From Bog-257 sp963846715 (GTDB taxonomy: Bacteria; Acidobacteriota; Terriglobia; Terriglobales; Acidobacteriaceae), in assembly GCA_963846715.1 (NCBI GenBank), contig CAWJXA010000013.1, forward strand, positions 372,001-436,000: a stretch of DNA of 64,000 nucleotides, read 5' to 3'. The notes below the pieces were generated by a model. The model saw only the letters and a program-made list of their open reading frames with translations, ran no database searches and was not told the DNA's origin. Positions 16,469 through 24,734 of the stretch are shown here, in pieces. Positions within the stretch are counted from its first letter, which is position 1; each line of letters starts with the position of its first letter. The position numbers and the translations under genes were made by a program.

Positions 16469-16915
16469 CTAGCTCTGTCCCGAAATCTTCAGCTTCAGGT
16501 CTTCCGGGATGCGGTCGCGAATCTCTTCCGGAAGTTTTTCCAATCCACGGCGGGCGCCGAAGAGAGCAGCATCTTTCACTACCAGTGGAGCCGGGGTTGC
16601 TACCGCGACCAGCAGCCACAGCAGCATGGACAGCAAAAAGCCGCCGAGCGCTCCGATTTCCAGTAGGAAAGCGTGGCTGGGTTTGAAATGGCGGATCACG
16701 CCGTAAGCCAGCAGGAAGACGAACATGGATATCGAAGCGAGCGCCATGAGCCCGATATCGATGCCGCGATGCAGGCGCTGGCGCGACCGGCAGAACTCAC
16801 ACTCGGCCAGGTGCGCCTCGTAGTCACCGCGCATTTCAGGAGCGAGACCAGAGATGTCATAGCGCCACCCGGCAAGGATCTTGCCGATGACGCGGTCGGT
16901 ACATTGTGTCATCAA
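16469..16915 (-). CDS. Membrane protein with zinc-finger-like N-terminus
   Basis: This 148-residue protein has an anti-sigma-like zinc pattern HLAECEFC near residues 34-41. Two membrane helices follow (about 51-70, IGLMALASISMFVFLLAYGV, and about 82-105), then a short C-terminal amphipathic tail (LEKLPEEIRDRIPEDLKLK). It resembles zinc-finger membrane proteins that hold sigma factors, but no sigma gene is adjacent, so the partner is unknown. It begins 45 bases downstream of the WalJ-like gene, in the same direction, and may be co-transcribed with it. Confidence 0.75.
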   Translation of the reverse strand: MMTQCTDRVIGKILAGWRYDISGLAPEMRGDYEAHLAECEFCRSRQRLHRGIDIGLMALASISMFVFLLAYGVIRHFKPSHAFLLEIGALGGFLLSMLLWLLVAVATPAPLVVKDAALFGARRGLEKLPEEIRDRIPEDLKLKISGQS

Positions 16916-16960
16916 TCTCGCCGAACCCTGCGCGCCCGTCGAGGGCTCGCCGGGCGGAAG

Positions 16961-17776
16961 CTACAGTCGGACCGCAGGCAGCGGTTCATGCTGTGCCGCG
17001 AGCATCAATCTGTTATGCAACAGGCTGCGCTGCTCGCCCAGGGCACGCTCAGCCGTTGTCCGCGCGATCTCGGGATGATTGTTCTTCTCCGAAAGGTGCG
17101 CCAGAATGAGGAACTCGGCACTTCCATCATAGTCGCGGGTAAGGAATTCCGCGAGTTTACTGTTGGAAAGATGGCCGACCTGGCTCATCACCCGCTGCTT
17201 GACGCTCCAGGGATAAGGGCCGCCACGCAGCATTTCCAGATCGTGGTTCGACTCGATCATCAGCACATTGCAACCACGCAAGTGATCGCGCACATTCGCC
17301 GGCAGATAGCCGAGATCGGTGCAGATGCCGATTTTGATTCCGTCGCACTGGAACGTAAATCCCACGGGGTCCACGGCATCATGCGGGATGGTGAACGGCC
17401 TCACCGCGATGTCCCCTACTTCGAAGCCATGGCCTGAGGTGAACAGTTCGAGGCGATCGAAGGAGACGCGTTTTCCGGAGCAGTCCCGGGCAAATTTCTG
17501 ATAGGCCTGATAGGTGGCGCCCGTGAGGTAAATGGGGACCTTCAGCCGCTTAGCCAGCACCCGCAGTCCGCCGACGTGGTCACTATGCTCATGAGTGATA
17601 AGAATGGCGTCGATTGCGGGCGAGTCTTCTCCGCACAACAACATACGGCGCAGAAGTTCGCGGCAGGACAGACCCGCATCCACCAACAACCGGGTGCGGG
17701 AACTGGAAACGACGGTGCAGTTGCCTGCGCTTCCACTCGCCAACACCGTGACCGACACAGCCATAGCCGCGAGCAT
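16961..17776 (-). CDS. Metallo-beta-lactamase-fold hydrolase (YycJ/WalJ type)
   Basis: This cytoplasmic metallo-hydrolase has metal site motif ITHEHSDHVGG and further ligands in TIPHDAVDPVGF, GICTDLGY and ESNHD. The N-terminus VSVTVLASGSAGNCTVV matches the YycJ/WalJ branch, linked in other bacteria to DNA double-strand-end processing and cell-wall coordination. The length of about 270 residues is normal. Two starts are possible, ATG at 17776 and ATG at 17764; the second matches the family better, and neither has a strong ribosome site. Confidence 0.9.
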   Translation of the reverse strand: MLAAMAVSVTVLASGSAGNCTVVSSSRTRLLVDAGLSCRELLRRMLLCGEDSPAIDAILITHEHSDHVGGLRVLAKRLKVPIYLTGATYQAYQKFARDCSGKRVSFDRLELFTSGHGFEVGDIAVRPFTIPHDAVDPVGFTFQCDGIKIGICTDLGYLPANVRDHLRGCNVLMIESNHDLEMLRGGPYPWSVKQRVMSQVGHLSNSKLAEFLTRDYDGSAEFLILAHLSEKNNHPEIARTTAERALGEQRSLLHNRLMLAAQHEPLPAVRL

Positions 17777-18294
17777 AACTTGAACCCGGAGTTCGCGGTA
17801 GTAACAACCTGGTTAACGGCTGTGGAGAACCTGAGTGGATTTTGTGCCGACACTCAAGGCCCACCAAAGTTTGGGCCACAGAGAAATGCACAGCCGGCAG
17901 CGTTTTGTGCTTGAGTGTTCGGCGAACTTAGGGCATTCTTTGACGCAATCGAGGCACAGGCTGTTTGCGTGCTGCTCCCCGGTTGACGATGAACCGTTGG
18001 GCGATGAAGGTGATCTGAAACGCCGGCAACGGCGTGTCTGGATCTGATTCCGACTGCCACTTCGTACGGCTCGAGGAAAATTTGCCGCCCATCTGGAGCA
18101 TCGCCACCGGTAAGGCTGATGACCAAGCTTGCGCTGATGCGCGAAGCACGCTCGTGCGAATTGCCCGGGCGCATTTCGCGAGGTTCGACCCGTTTGGGCC
18201 GGACTGTACAGCACATGCTGACGATCGTCGCCCTGCTCTGGGCTGAGCACGGGAGCAACGCTTACGTCGCACGACGTTGATGCTGTGCCTTAGC

Positions 18295-18323
18295 GCGACC
18301 CGAGGTGGCTGGCCTCGGGTCGC
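18295..18323. terminator. Strong hairpin, terminator-like
   Basis: An 11 bp perfect stem (GCGACCCGAGG with CCTCGGGTCGC) surrounds a 7-base loop. No T run follows on either strand, so it could be a repeat or an RNA structure instead of a classical terminator. Confidence 0.45.
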
Positions 18324-18336
18324 AAGTCAGGAAAGC

Positions 18337-18367
18337 AGCTATCAGCTTTCAGCCGTCAGCTTTCAGC
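18337..18367 (+). repeat. Heptamer tandem repeat
   Basis: Four 7-base units (AGCTATC, AGCTTTC, AGCCGTC, AGCTTTC) and a partial fifth lie immediately after the hairpin. No inverted partner array was found nearby. Confidence 0.65.
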
Positions 18368-18583
18368 ACTTCCGAAGCTTGTCATCCGACCGAGGACTTT
18401 AGTCCGAGCGGAGCGATCTGCTGTTTTGCCGCCCCGTTCGTAAAATTTTTCTGGACTGAGAATTCCTCTTCGTAATCCACAACCTCACACAGCTTTTCGA
18501 ACGAAATCTTTCCCCGGCTGGCGCCGAACCTCCTTCGGCATTGCCAGCACCCTCCACCGATGACTAAATTGAATTAGCGAGAG

Positions 18584-19954
18584 ATGGCAACCACCGATTA
18601 CAGTCTGGAACGCGGCCTGCCGGTCAGCATGGAGGCCGAGCGCTCAATCCTGGGCGCGATTCTGCTCGACAACTCCCTCTACGATCAAGCCGCTGAAAAC
18701 CTGACGCCAGACGACTTTTCCCTTGACGCGCATCGCCGCGTTTATTCGCGAATGCGCGATTTGCAGGAGTCGGGCCGTCCAGTGGACATGATCACGCTGG
18801 TCGAGGAGTTGGACCGCCGCAAAGAAGTGGAAGCCATCGGCGGCGTTGCGTACCTGTCGTCACTGATCGACGGCGTGCCGGACCGGCCGTCGATTGAGCA
18901 CTACGTACGCATCGTGCGCAACAAGGCGTTGCTGCGCGGCCTCATCAACTTGGCGCAGAACGCCATCGCCGAGGCCATCGAGCACTCCGACGAAGCCGAA
19001 GAAGTGCTGGGACGCGCCGAGCAGGCCATCTTCCAGCTTTCGGAGAACCGCATTGGACAGGGATTCATGAACATCCCGTCCATCATCAAAGGCTCGTTCG
19101 GCTCCCTGGAGGAGTTGTACGCGCGCGGCCAGGAAATCACCGGACTGGCGACGCACTACACGCAGCTCGACAAGCTGACCAGCGGGCTTCAGCCGTCGGA
19201 CTTGATCATCATTGCGGCGCGGCCCTCCATGGGCAAGACCGCCCTGGCCATGAATATCGCCGAGAACGCGGCAGTGCTCGACGGCAAAGTAGTTGGCGTG
19301 TTCTCGCTGGAAATGTCGCGCGAAGCATTGCTGATGCGCATGCTGGCCTCGCACGCGCAAGTGGACTCCAAGGACTTGCGACAGGGCTTCCTCACCAAGG
19401 AGGATATGCGCAAGCTGACCCGCGCCACGGAACAGCTCTCACATTCCAAGTTGTACATCGACGATTCGCCGGGCATTTCCGTCAGCGAGATGCGGGCCAA
19501 GGCACGCCGCTTGCGACAGACTGAAGGCCTCGACTTGCTGATCGTGGATTACCTCCAGCTCATGTCGGCGGTACCTATCGGCGGCAAGCGGTTCGAGAAC
19601 CGGACGCAGGAAGTCTCGGCCATCTCGCGCGGCCTGAAGGCGCTGGCCAAGGAGTTGAAGGTTCCAGTGATTGCACTTTCCCAGCTAAGCCGTGCCCCCG
19701 AGAGCCGTGGCGGCGATCATCGTCCGCAACTTTCCGATTTGCGCGAATCGGGCTCCATCGAGCAGGACGCCGACGTGGTCGCCTTCATCTTCCGCGAAGA
19801 GGTATACAAGAAAGACGATCCCGACCTGGATGGTATCGCCGAACTCATCGTTGCCAAACAACGCAACGGCCCCACCGACATGATCAAGATGGCGTTCATC
19901 AAGCGGTACACGCGGTTCGAGAACCTGGCAAAAGAGGGCGACTACAATCAATAA
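18584..19954 (+). CDS. dnaB: Replicative DNA helicase DnaB
   Basis: This hexameric helicase unwinds DNA at the replication fork. The N-terminal primase-interaction domain (LPVSMEAERSILGAILLDN) is followed by the RecA-like motor, with the Walker A region AARPSMGKT ending at residue 219, Walker B LLIVDYLQLM, and the C-terminal SDLRESGSIEQDADVVAFI and KQRNGPTD motifs. The length of 456 residues is normal, with no intein. It is preceded by a long gene-poor stretch and followed after 39 bases by the DUF4365 gene in the same direction. Confidence 0.98.
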   Translation: MATTDYSLERGLPVSMEAERSILGAILLDNSLYDQAAENLTPDDFSLDAHRRVYSRMRDLQESGRPVDMITLVEELDRRKEVEAIGGVAYLSSLIDGVPDRPSIEHYVRIVRNKALLRGLINLAQNAIAEAIEHSDEAEEVLGRAEQAIFQLSENRIGQGFMNIPSIIKGSFGSLEELYARGQEITGLATHYTQLDKLTSGLQPSDLIIIAARPSMGKTALAMNIAENAAVLDGKVVGVFSLEMSREALLMRMLASHAQVDSKDLRQGFLTKEDMRKLTRATEQLSHSKLYIDDSPGISVSEMRAKARRLRQTEGLDLLIVDYLQLMSAVPIGGKRFENRTQEVSAISRGLKALAKELKVPVIALSQLSRAPESRGGDHRPQLSDLRESGSIEQDADVVAFIFREEVYKKDDPDLDGIAELIVAKQRNGPTDMIKMAFIKRYTRFENLAKEGDYNQ

Positions 19955-19993
19955 ACTTAAACGTCGGGCGAGGAACTAGGAAGCCGAACAGCG

Positions 19994-21757
19994 GTGATTA
20001 CTAAAACTGAGGAACACGACATCAATCGCGGGGGCAAACGCCTTCTTCGAGAAGTGCTAGAGCCGCTCGGGTGGGTCGTCAACGATGTTCAAGAGGACTA
20101 CGGCATCGACTGTTACGTTCAAGTATTTGATGGAAAATCCCCCACTGGTGCTTGGTTTCATGTTCAACTGAAAAGTTCGGCTTCCTCAAAGTACTCTGCT
20201 GATCATGCGTTTATTTCCCAAGAAATTTCCATCGACCATGCTCGGCATTATGCCCTGGAGATGCGCGAACCATTATTGATAATGCACGCCGATATTTGGT
20301 CGAAGGCTGTCTACTGGTATGCGCCTCAATTAGACCGTGAGCTAGCGACAGCACTTGAGGAAACTGACGCGAAATCCATAACCCTGAGAATTCCCACGCG
20401 CCAACAGCTTCCGGGAGCCGCGCCGGATCTGCTTACCGGCATAGAAAACATTTATCTCTCATTGGCAAACCGAGAACTGACCTCAGCTTCGATACGGTCC
20501 TTTGCCGAGTCATTAAAGCACATGCCCGATCAAGAGGCGTTGCACCGAGCGTTTCAGGAGAAAAACGACACGCTTAAGCTTCATAAAATCCGCGATCTTT
20601 ATCGGGACAAGAAACTTGATCAGGCTCGCCCCCGTGTGGAGGCGGTACTAGCAGACCCCGATTCCACCGTTGAAATAAAGTTCTGGGCTAGGATTCAGCT
20701 GCAAAGTATCGACTATACGGAGACTCTTCACGCCGGGAAACCACAGAACGAATTACCAAAAGTTTTCCTAGCACACGCGAAGGCACTTCAAAAATTGACT
20801 GAGTCCGGGCCAAATTACCTGAAGTTCTATTCCCTGATTGCGCGACACGCTGCGGAATTGGACATTCTGGTGCATGAGAATTTCGGCCTCTCCATGGCGC
20901 TACATCAGCACCTGCAGCACGGCGGCGACCCGATGATGGTCCTCGGTCTCTACGCCCGGCGGTCGGCACTTACGAGGCGCATTGTCTCTAAATACAACCG
21001 CTGTGTGCGGCTGGTTCGATATGCGGTTAACTACCCCGATCGTTGGGTACTCGGACGTGCTTTGCCAAACATCGTTAATGCAATGGCACCATATCTTATC
21101 ACCATGAATTGGGAAAAGAACTTCGAGGCGGAGCGCACGTTCGCTCACTCCGCGCTCGAAATCTGCAAGGTCGCGGCATGGATATGCGGCGAGACGAATG
21201 ATCCGCAAGGAGTCGAGTTGGCTATTATCAGTGCGATGGCAACAGCTCGATCGATAGACTCTGAGGCGTATCGTTGGGCAATTGAGGTAGCACAACATCT
21301 TAGCGGTCCGGAGCTTCGCAAGGATGCTTTTCTTCTGATTGAACGAGCCGTGAAGCGTTGGAAAGGCGAACAGGTCGAGGGGGACTACCGCGGCAATCCT
21401 ATTTGGCAAACCACTCAGAACATCGCGACCTCACTTGGGATTGATTTAAGCAACGAGAACGATCCCCTGGTCCAGAGCCTAAAGATTGCCGCGAAGGATA
21501 ACAGCCCAGAGCGGGTTCTTGCTAGGTGCGAACACCTGCTAGTTAGTCTAGGAGCTACCGGCCCAAACGCACGGTTGATACAACGTCTTTTCAATATCGG
21601 CACAGCGTCCTCGAAGGTCGTGCATTGCACGCTTCACAATCACCATATTGAGGGAAGGGAGCTTGACACGGCATACGAAGAATTCAAACGAGTGCACTGC
21701 GACTCCTGTCCGGAAAGAAGCCTCGACCTGAGGGGTGGCGCTACACAGACGAAGTAA
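19994..21757 (+). CDS. DUF4365-domain protein, putative nuclease
   Basis: This 587-residue accessory protein starts at GTG. Residues 1-115 match the DUF4365 pattern: a helix with Glu20, then EDYGIDCYV with Asp39, then FHVQLKSS with Gln58 and Lys60. Together these form a PD-(D/E)XK-like nuclease signature. Residues about 170-540 are helical and TPR-like with no motif I know. The C-terminus has CTLHNHH and HCDSC, possible zinc ligands. It is visibly less GC-rich than dnaB. An alternative frame stays open past its stop to 21843 and reads like a natural C-terminus, suggesting a frameshift near 21715. DUF4365 genes are often found in defence-related settings; a defence role here is inference. Confidence 0.8.
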   Translation: MITKTEEHDINRGGKRLLREVLEPLGWVVNDVQEDYGIDCYVQVFDGKSPTGAWFHVQLKSSASSKYSADHAFISQEISIDHARHYALEMREPLLIMHADIWSKAVYWYAPQLDRELATALEETDAKSITLRIPTRQQLPGAAPDLLTGIENIYLSLANRELTSASIRSFAESLKHMPDQEALHRAFQEKNDTLKLHKIRDLYRDKKLDQARPRVEAVLADPDSTVEIKFWARIQLQSIDYTETLHAGKPQNELPKVFLAHAKALQKLTESGPNYLKFYSLIARHAAELDILVHENFGLSMALHQHLQHGGDPMMVLGLYARRSALTRRIVSKYNRCVRLVRYAVNYPDRWVLGRALPNIVNAMAPYLITMNWEKNFEAERTFAHSALEICKVAAWICGETNDPQGVELAIISAMATARSIDSEAYRWAIEVAQHLSGPELRKDAFLLIERAVKRWKGEQVEGDYRGNPIWQTTQNIATSLGIDLSNENDPLVQSLKIAAKDNSPERVLARCEHLLVSLGATGPNARLIQRLFNIGTASSKVVHCTLHNHHIEGRELDTAYEEFKRVHCDSCPERSLDLRGGATQTK

Positions 21758-21969
21758 GACTAGCGCTTGAGGCTCACCACTACAAATTCGTGGCGCGTCT
21801 AGCAGGTACACCGCACGGCATCAGGTACACCAACGAGGATTGACTGACTGCCGGAGATGAATGGTGCCTTCCCACTCAACCTGCGCTAAGTGCCGTTCAG
21901 CGCCCGGACTCGTGTGTTTGTTGGGTTACCAGCGACCAAGCCCCACGCACCTCTGTATGATTTTTACAG

Positions 21970-23085
21970 ATGCGACAAGCTTACCGCCGCTGGATGCACG
22001 ACTGGGAAGACCGAATGACCACGCGCGACAACAATCGCGTGGTGCGTCCGTTCGAATGGGGTACGGAATGGGCCAAGTGGCCGACCCTGGAGAACTTTCC
22101 GCCGCCGCAGGACCAGAGCGACAAAGCCGCGATGCTGGCCTACTGGTCGGGAGCCAACGACCACATCGTTGCCAACAGCGACCAGTTCTACGCTTACAAG
22201 GTTCCATCGGATTTTCGGCTCGAAAAGCGCAAGGTCGAGCTCTTCCACACCGGGAGCGACGCTCCCAAGAAGCAGCCGAAAGACGAGCTGGGCACGTTCC
22301 TGCGCTTTACATCTCCGGTGGAGTCGCCGTATCCCGAAAACAATTGCATGAATGCGCGCTGGTTTCCGGCGCGCGGGCGGCGCGCGGTGATCGTCATTCC
22401 GCAGTGGAACGCCGACGGGGTCAGCCAGAACGCGCTGTGCCGCATCTTCAATTTGCTGGGCATTTCGGCGTTGCGCATGAGCATGCCGTACCACGACATT
22501 CGCCGCCCGGCGGGGATCACGCGCGCAGACTATGCGGTTTCGGCCAACATCGGGCGCACGATTGATGCCACGCGGCAAGGCATCATTGACATTCGTTGCT
22601 GCCTCGACTGGCTGCAACAGCGCGGCTATACGCGACTCGGCCTGGTGGGAACCAGCCTGGGTTCCTGTTACGCATTTATTGCGGCAGCCCACGATCAGCG
22701 CATCAGCGTGAATGTTTTTAATCATGCTTCGACGTCGTTCGGCGACGTGACCTGGACTGGACAATCGACGCGTCACATTCGGCAGGGTATCGAGAAGGTA
22801 TTGACGCAAGACGAATTGCGACAGGTATGGCTGTCAATCAGCCCGATTGTGTACTTCGACAAGTTTGAGCGCTGGCCGAAGAAGTCGCTCATGATCTATG
22901 GCCGCTACGATCTGACGTTCCTGCCGGAATTCTCTGCCCAAGCGGCGGGCGAATTTTTGCGCCGCGGGCTCGACACCACCATCAAGGCCCTGCCGTGCGG
23001 ACACTACTCCCTCGGCGAGACGCCCTACAAGTACATGGACGCGTGGCACATTTCGCGGTTCTTGGCGAAGGCCTTTGCGGCGTAG
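21970..23085 (+). CDS. Alpha/beta hydrolase family protein
   Basis: This 371-residue alpha/beta hydrolase has nucleophile elbow GTSLGS (GLVGTSLGSCYAF) about residue 225, an acid loop MIYGRYDLTF and a catalytic-His candidate in LPCGHYSLGETPYKYMD. The N-terminal 120 residues (RPFEWGTEWAKWPTLENF) are characteristic of a group related to the ABHD18-type/DUF2048 hydrolases. The substrate is unknown. There is no signal peptide. A second in-frame ATG (codon 16) is an alternative start. It stands alone between the DUF4365 gene and the convergent DinB gene. Confidence 0.82.
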   Translation: MRQAYRRWMHDWEDRMTTRDNNRVVRPFEWGTEWAKWPTLENFPPPQDQSDKAAMLAYWSGANDHIVANSDQFYAYKVPSDFRLEKRKVELFHTGSDAPKKQPKDELGTFLRFTSPVESPYPENNCMNARWFPARGRRAVIVIPQWNADGVSQNALCRIFNLLGISALRMSMPYHDIRRPAGITRADYAVSANIGRTIDATRQGIIDIRCCLDWLQQRGYTRLGLVGTSLGSCYAFIAAAHDQRISVNVFNHASTSFGDVTWTGQSTRHIRQGIEKVLTQDELRQVWLSISPIVYFDKFERWPKKSLMIYGRYDLTFLPEFSAQAAGEFLRRGLDTTIKALPCGHYSLGETPYKYMDAWHISRFLAKAFAA

Positions 23086-23216
23086 GGTGAAATGGAGGAG
23101 CAGTGCTTCAAGCGGTGGCGCACCGTCCGAGAGTGCGTGCCGCTGTTTAAGGTGGAGCACCGCTCAGCGGTGCACTAAAGGGACTGAGCGCTCAGAGCGG
23201 GATTTAGTCTCTGGTG

Positions 23217-23774
23217 TTACTGGCTGCGCTGCTCGCGAAAGAAGTACCGCATGTCGAGCCCGACGGGTTCCCCGCCCACTTGCCGCAGCAAGGTTGTGAC
23301 CTGCCCACGATGATAGCTGCCGTGATTCACCACATGTTGCAGCAACTGCGCCAGCGGTCCGGATTGCGGGTTTCCGCTCAGATCGCTGAAGTTATGCGTG
23401 GCCTGCAGGGCCGCATCATCGACTCCGCGAAGAAACTCCTGCCGGTCCTGGTCGATAGAGTTTGCGAACGACTTCAAGGCCGCTACCGTCTTCAGTTCCT
23501 CTGCCGGCGGCGTTCCTGGCGGCACAAGCGCATTCCAGATTGCACTCGACGCAGTCGGGTCCGGAACGTCCGTGCGCGGCGATGCGCCCTTCCATCGCTT
23601 CAGCCAAATCCATTCCGCAAACAGAATGTGGAACACCGTTTCCCGGATCGAGGGAAAGCTGCTTTGTATTTCCTTGGTGAACTGTTCTTCGCTCAGCTTC
23701 CCCAGCGTGGAAAACATGCGCTGGTTGGCCCAGCGGTTGTAGGCGTACAGCGTTTCTATGTCGGTGATGTTCAT
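23217..23774 (-). CDS. DinB-family protein
   Basis: This 185-residue four-helix DinB/YfiT-type protein has a probable metal triad: His in FHILFAEW near residue 49, plus HVVNHGSYHRGQV near 150-162. The N-terminus LYAYNRWANQRMFSTL is typical. Members include thiol-transferases and many uncharacterised metal proteins; the substrate here is unknown. It lies 43 bases upstream of the DUF1326 gene on the same strand and is transcribed after it. Confidence 0.9.
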   Translation of the reverse strand: MNITDIETLYAYNRWANQRMFSTLGKLSEEQFTKEIQSSFPSIRETVFHILFAEWIWLKRWKGASPRTDVPDPTASSAIWNALVPPGTPPAEELKTVAALKSFANSIDQDRQEFLRGVDDAALQATHNFSDLSGNPQSGPLAQLLQHVVNHGSYHRGQVTTLLRQVGGEPVGLDMRYFFREQRSQ

Positions 23775-23817
23775 CGCTTCAGCAATCGGAGGCTAGCCTA
23801 CCTTCCGTCCAGACTCC

Positions 23818-24531
23818 TCACTCGCCCCCATGGTGCATGGGTTCTTCGGAAGCTGCCGCCACCGCGCCGCCCTCACTGAAACTGGCGATGTAGGCACTAC
23901 GCCGTCCATGCGTGCTCCAGTGAGAGCCCAGTCCATCGCCTTCGAACTCGTCGGTCAGCGCGACCGCCGACGTCGCATGTTCCACCTTGGTCAGCGGAGG
24001 ATAGTAGTTGCTCTCATTGCCGCAGATATGATCGTGGTGATTCAGCGGCCGGGTCACGATGGTCGCCAGATGTCCGGCGTGCAGCACGGCATGTCCGTTC
24101 TGCGGATCGTCAGGCATATCCAGAATAACCGGCACATATTCCACGCGAGCAACATGGTCCAGCAGTTCGCCGCCTTGATGTTTCGCGAGAGCGATCAGCG
24201 CCTGCCGTTGCTCGGCGTTGGCCGCATTGTCCACCATCAGCACAGCCTGCGCAGGATAAGGCTCGCCGTAGGGATCGCCCAGCGTCGCCCGGGCGCGCAC
24301 GGCGGCGGCCACTGTCAGGCCGTCGAGCTTCACCCCATTCCACGAACCTCCCTCAACGTGCCACGCCAGCAGCGCCAGGTTGCCGGTGAGTCCGGCTTCC
24401 CCGTTGGCAAAACATTGCGCGACGTAAACATCGGTGGAGCGCGACTCGATATAATCGCCGCGAATTTGTTGGGCCTCAAGCGAGGCTGATAAAACCAGAA
24501 ATGCAGCTGCGAGCAGAATGACTTTTCGCAT
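23818..24531 (-). CDS. DUF1326-domain secreted protein
   Basis: This 237-residue protein has a signal peptide (RKVILLAAAFLVLSASLEA) and a DUF1326 body: GDYIESRSTDVYVAQCFANGE, LLAWHVEGGSW, LDGLTVAAAVRA. A His/Cys-rich LNHHDHICGNESNYYPP stretch follows and could bind metal. I chose the ATG at 24531 because it begins the signal peptide; 44 further open codons upstream are not signal-like. Function is unknown. Confidence 0.85.
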   Translation of the reverse strand: MRKVILLAAAFLVLSASLEAQQIRGDYIESRSTDVYVAQCFANGEAGLTGNLALLAWHVEGGSWNGVKLDGLTVAAAVRARATLGDPYGEPYPAQAVLMVDNAANAEQRQALIALAKHQGGELLDHVARVEYVPVILDMPDDPQNGHAVLHAGHLATIVTRPLNHHDHICGNESNYYPPLTKVEHATSAVALTDEFEGDGLGSHWSTHGRRSAYIASFSEGGAVAAASEEPMHHGGE

Positions 24532-24734
24532 GGGTGTGGGACTCCTCAACCCCGGTTGCTCATATTTTAGATGAAACAGCAACCGCGAGGGCTCGAAACT
24601 CTGCAGCAGACTTGCGCGGCAGCCACGCAACTCCGCGGTTCGAGCTTTATCCTGCGAGGTCAAACGTCCGCCTCCGCTCCGGATACTGATTTTGAAATCT
24701 CATCGGGATGGGGGCCAATCAATGCAACGCGGCC

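Larger units (their letters stand above)
17777..18583. other. Intergenic stretch without a convincing gene
   Basis: About 800 bases separate the WalJ-like gene from dnaB. Several frames are open on both strands, but none has recognisable family motifs or a good start, and the frames overlap each other. It contains a strong hairpin (18295-18323), a heptamer array (18337-18367) and a GTCATCCGA/GGAGCGATCTGCTG fragment of a dispersed repeat type. It may hold a decayed gene. The dnaB promoter must lie near its right end. Confidence 0.6.

Noticed and set aside
16673..17437. Open frame of 254 codons on the plus strand opposite the WalJ-type gene
   Set aside because: Shadow; the minus-strand frame contains the HxHxDH metal motif and full family length.
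17813..18272. Minus-strand frames with CLDCVKECPKFAEH suggesting a zinc-binding or PilZ protein
   Set aside because: Three frames overlap, no start or family pattern is consistent, and the resemblance is too weak to call a gene or a pseudogene.
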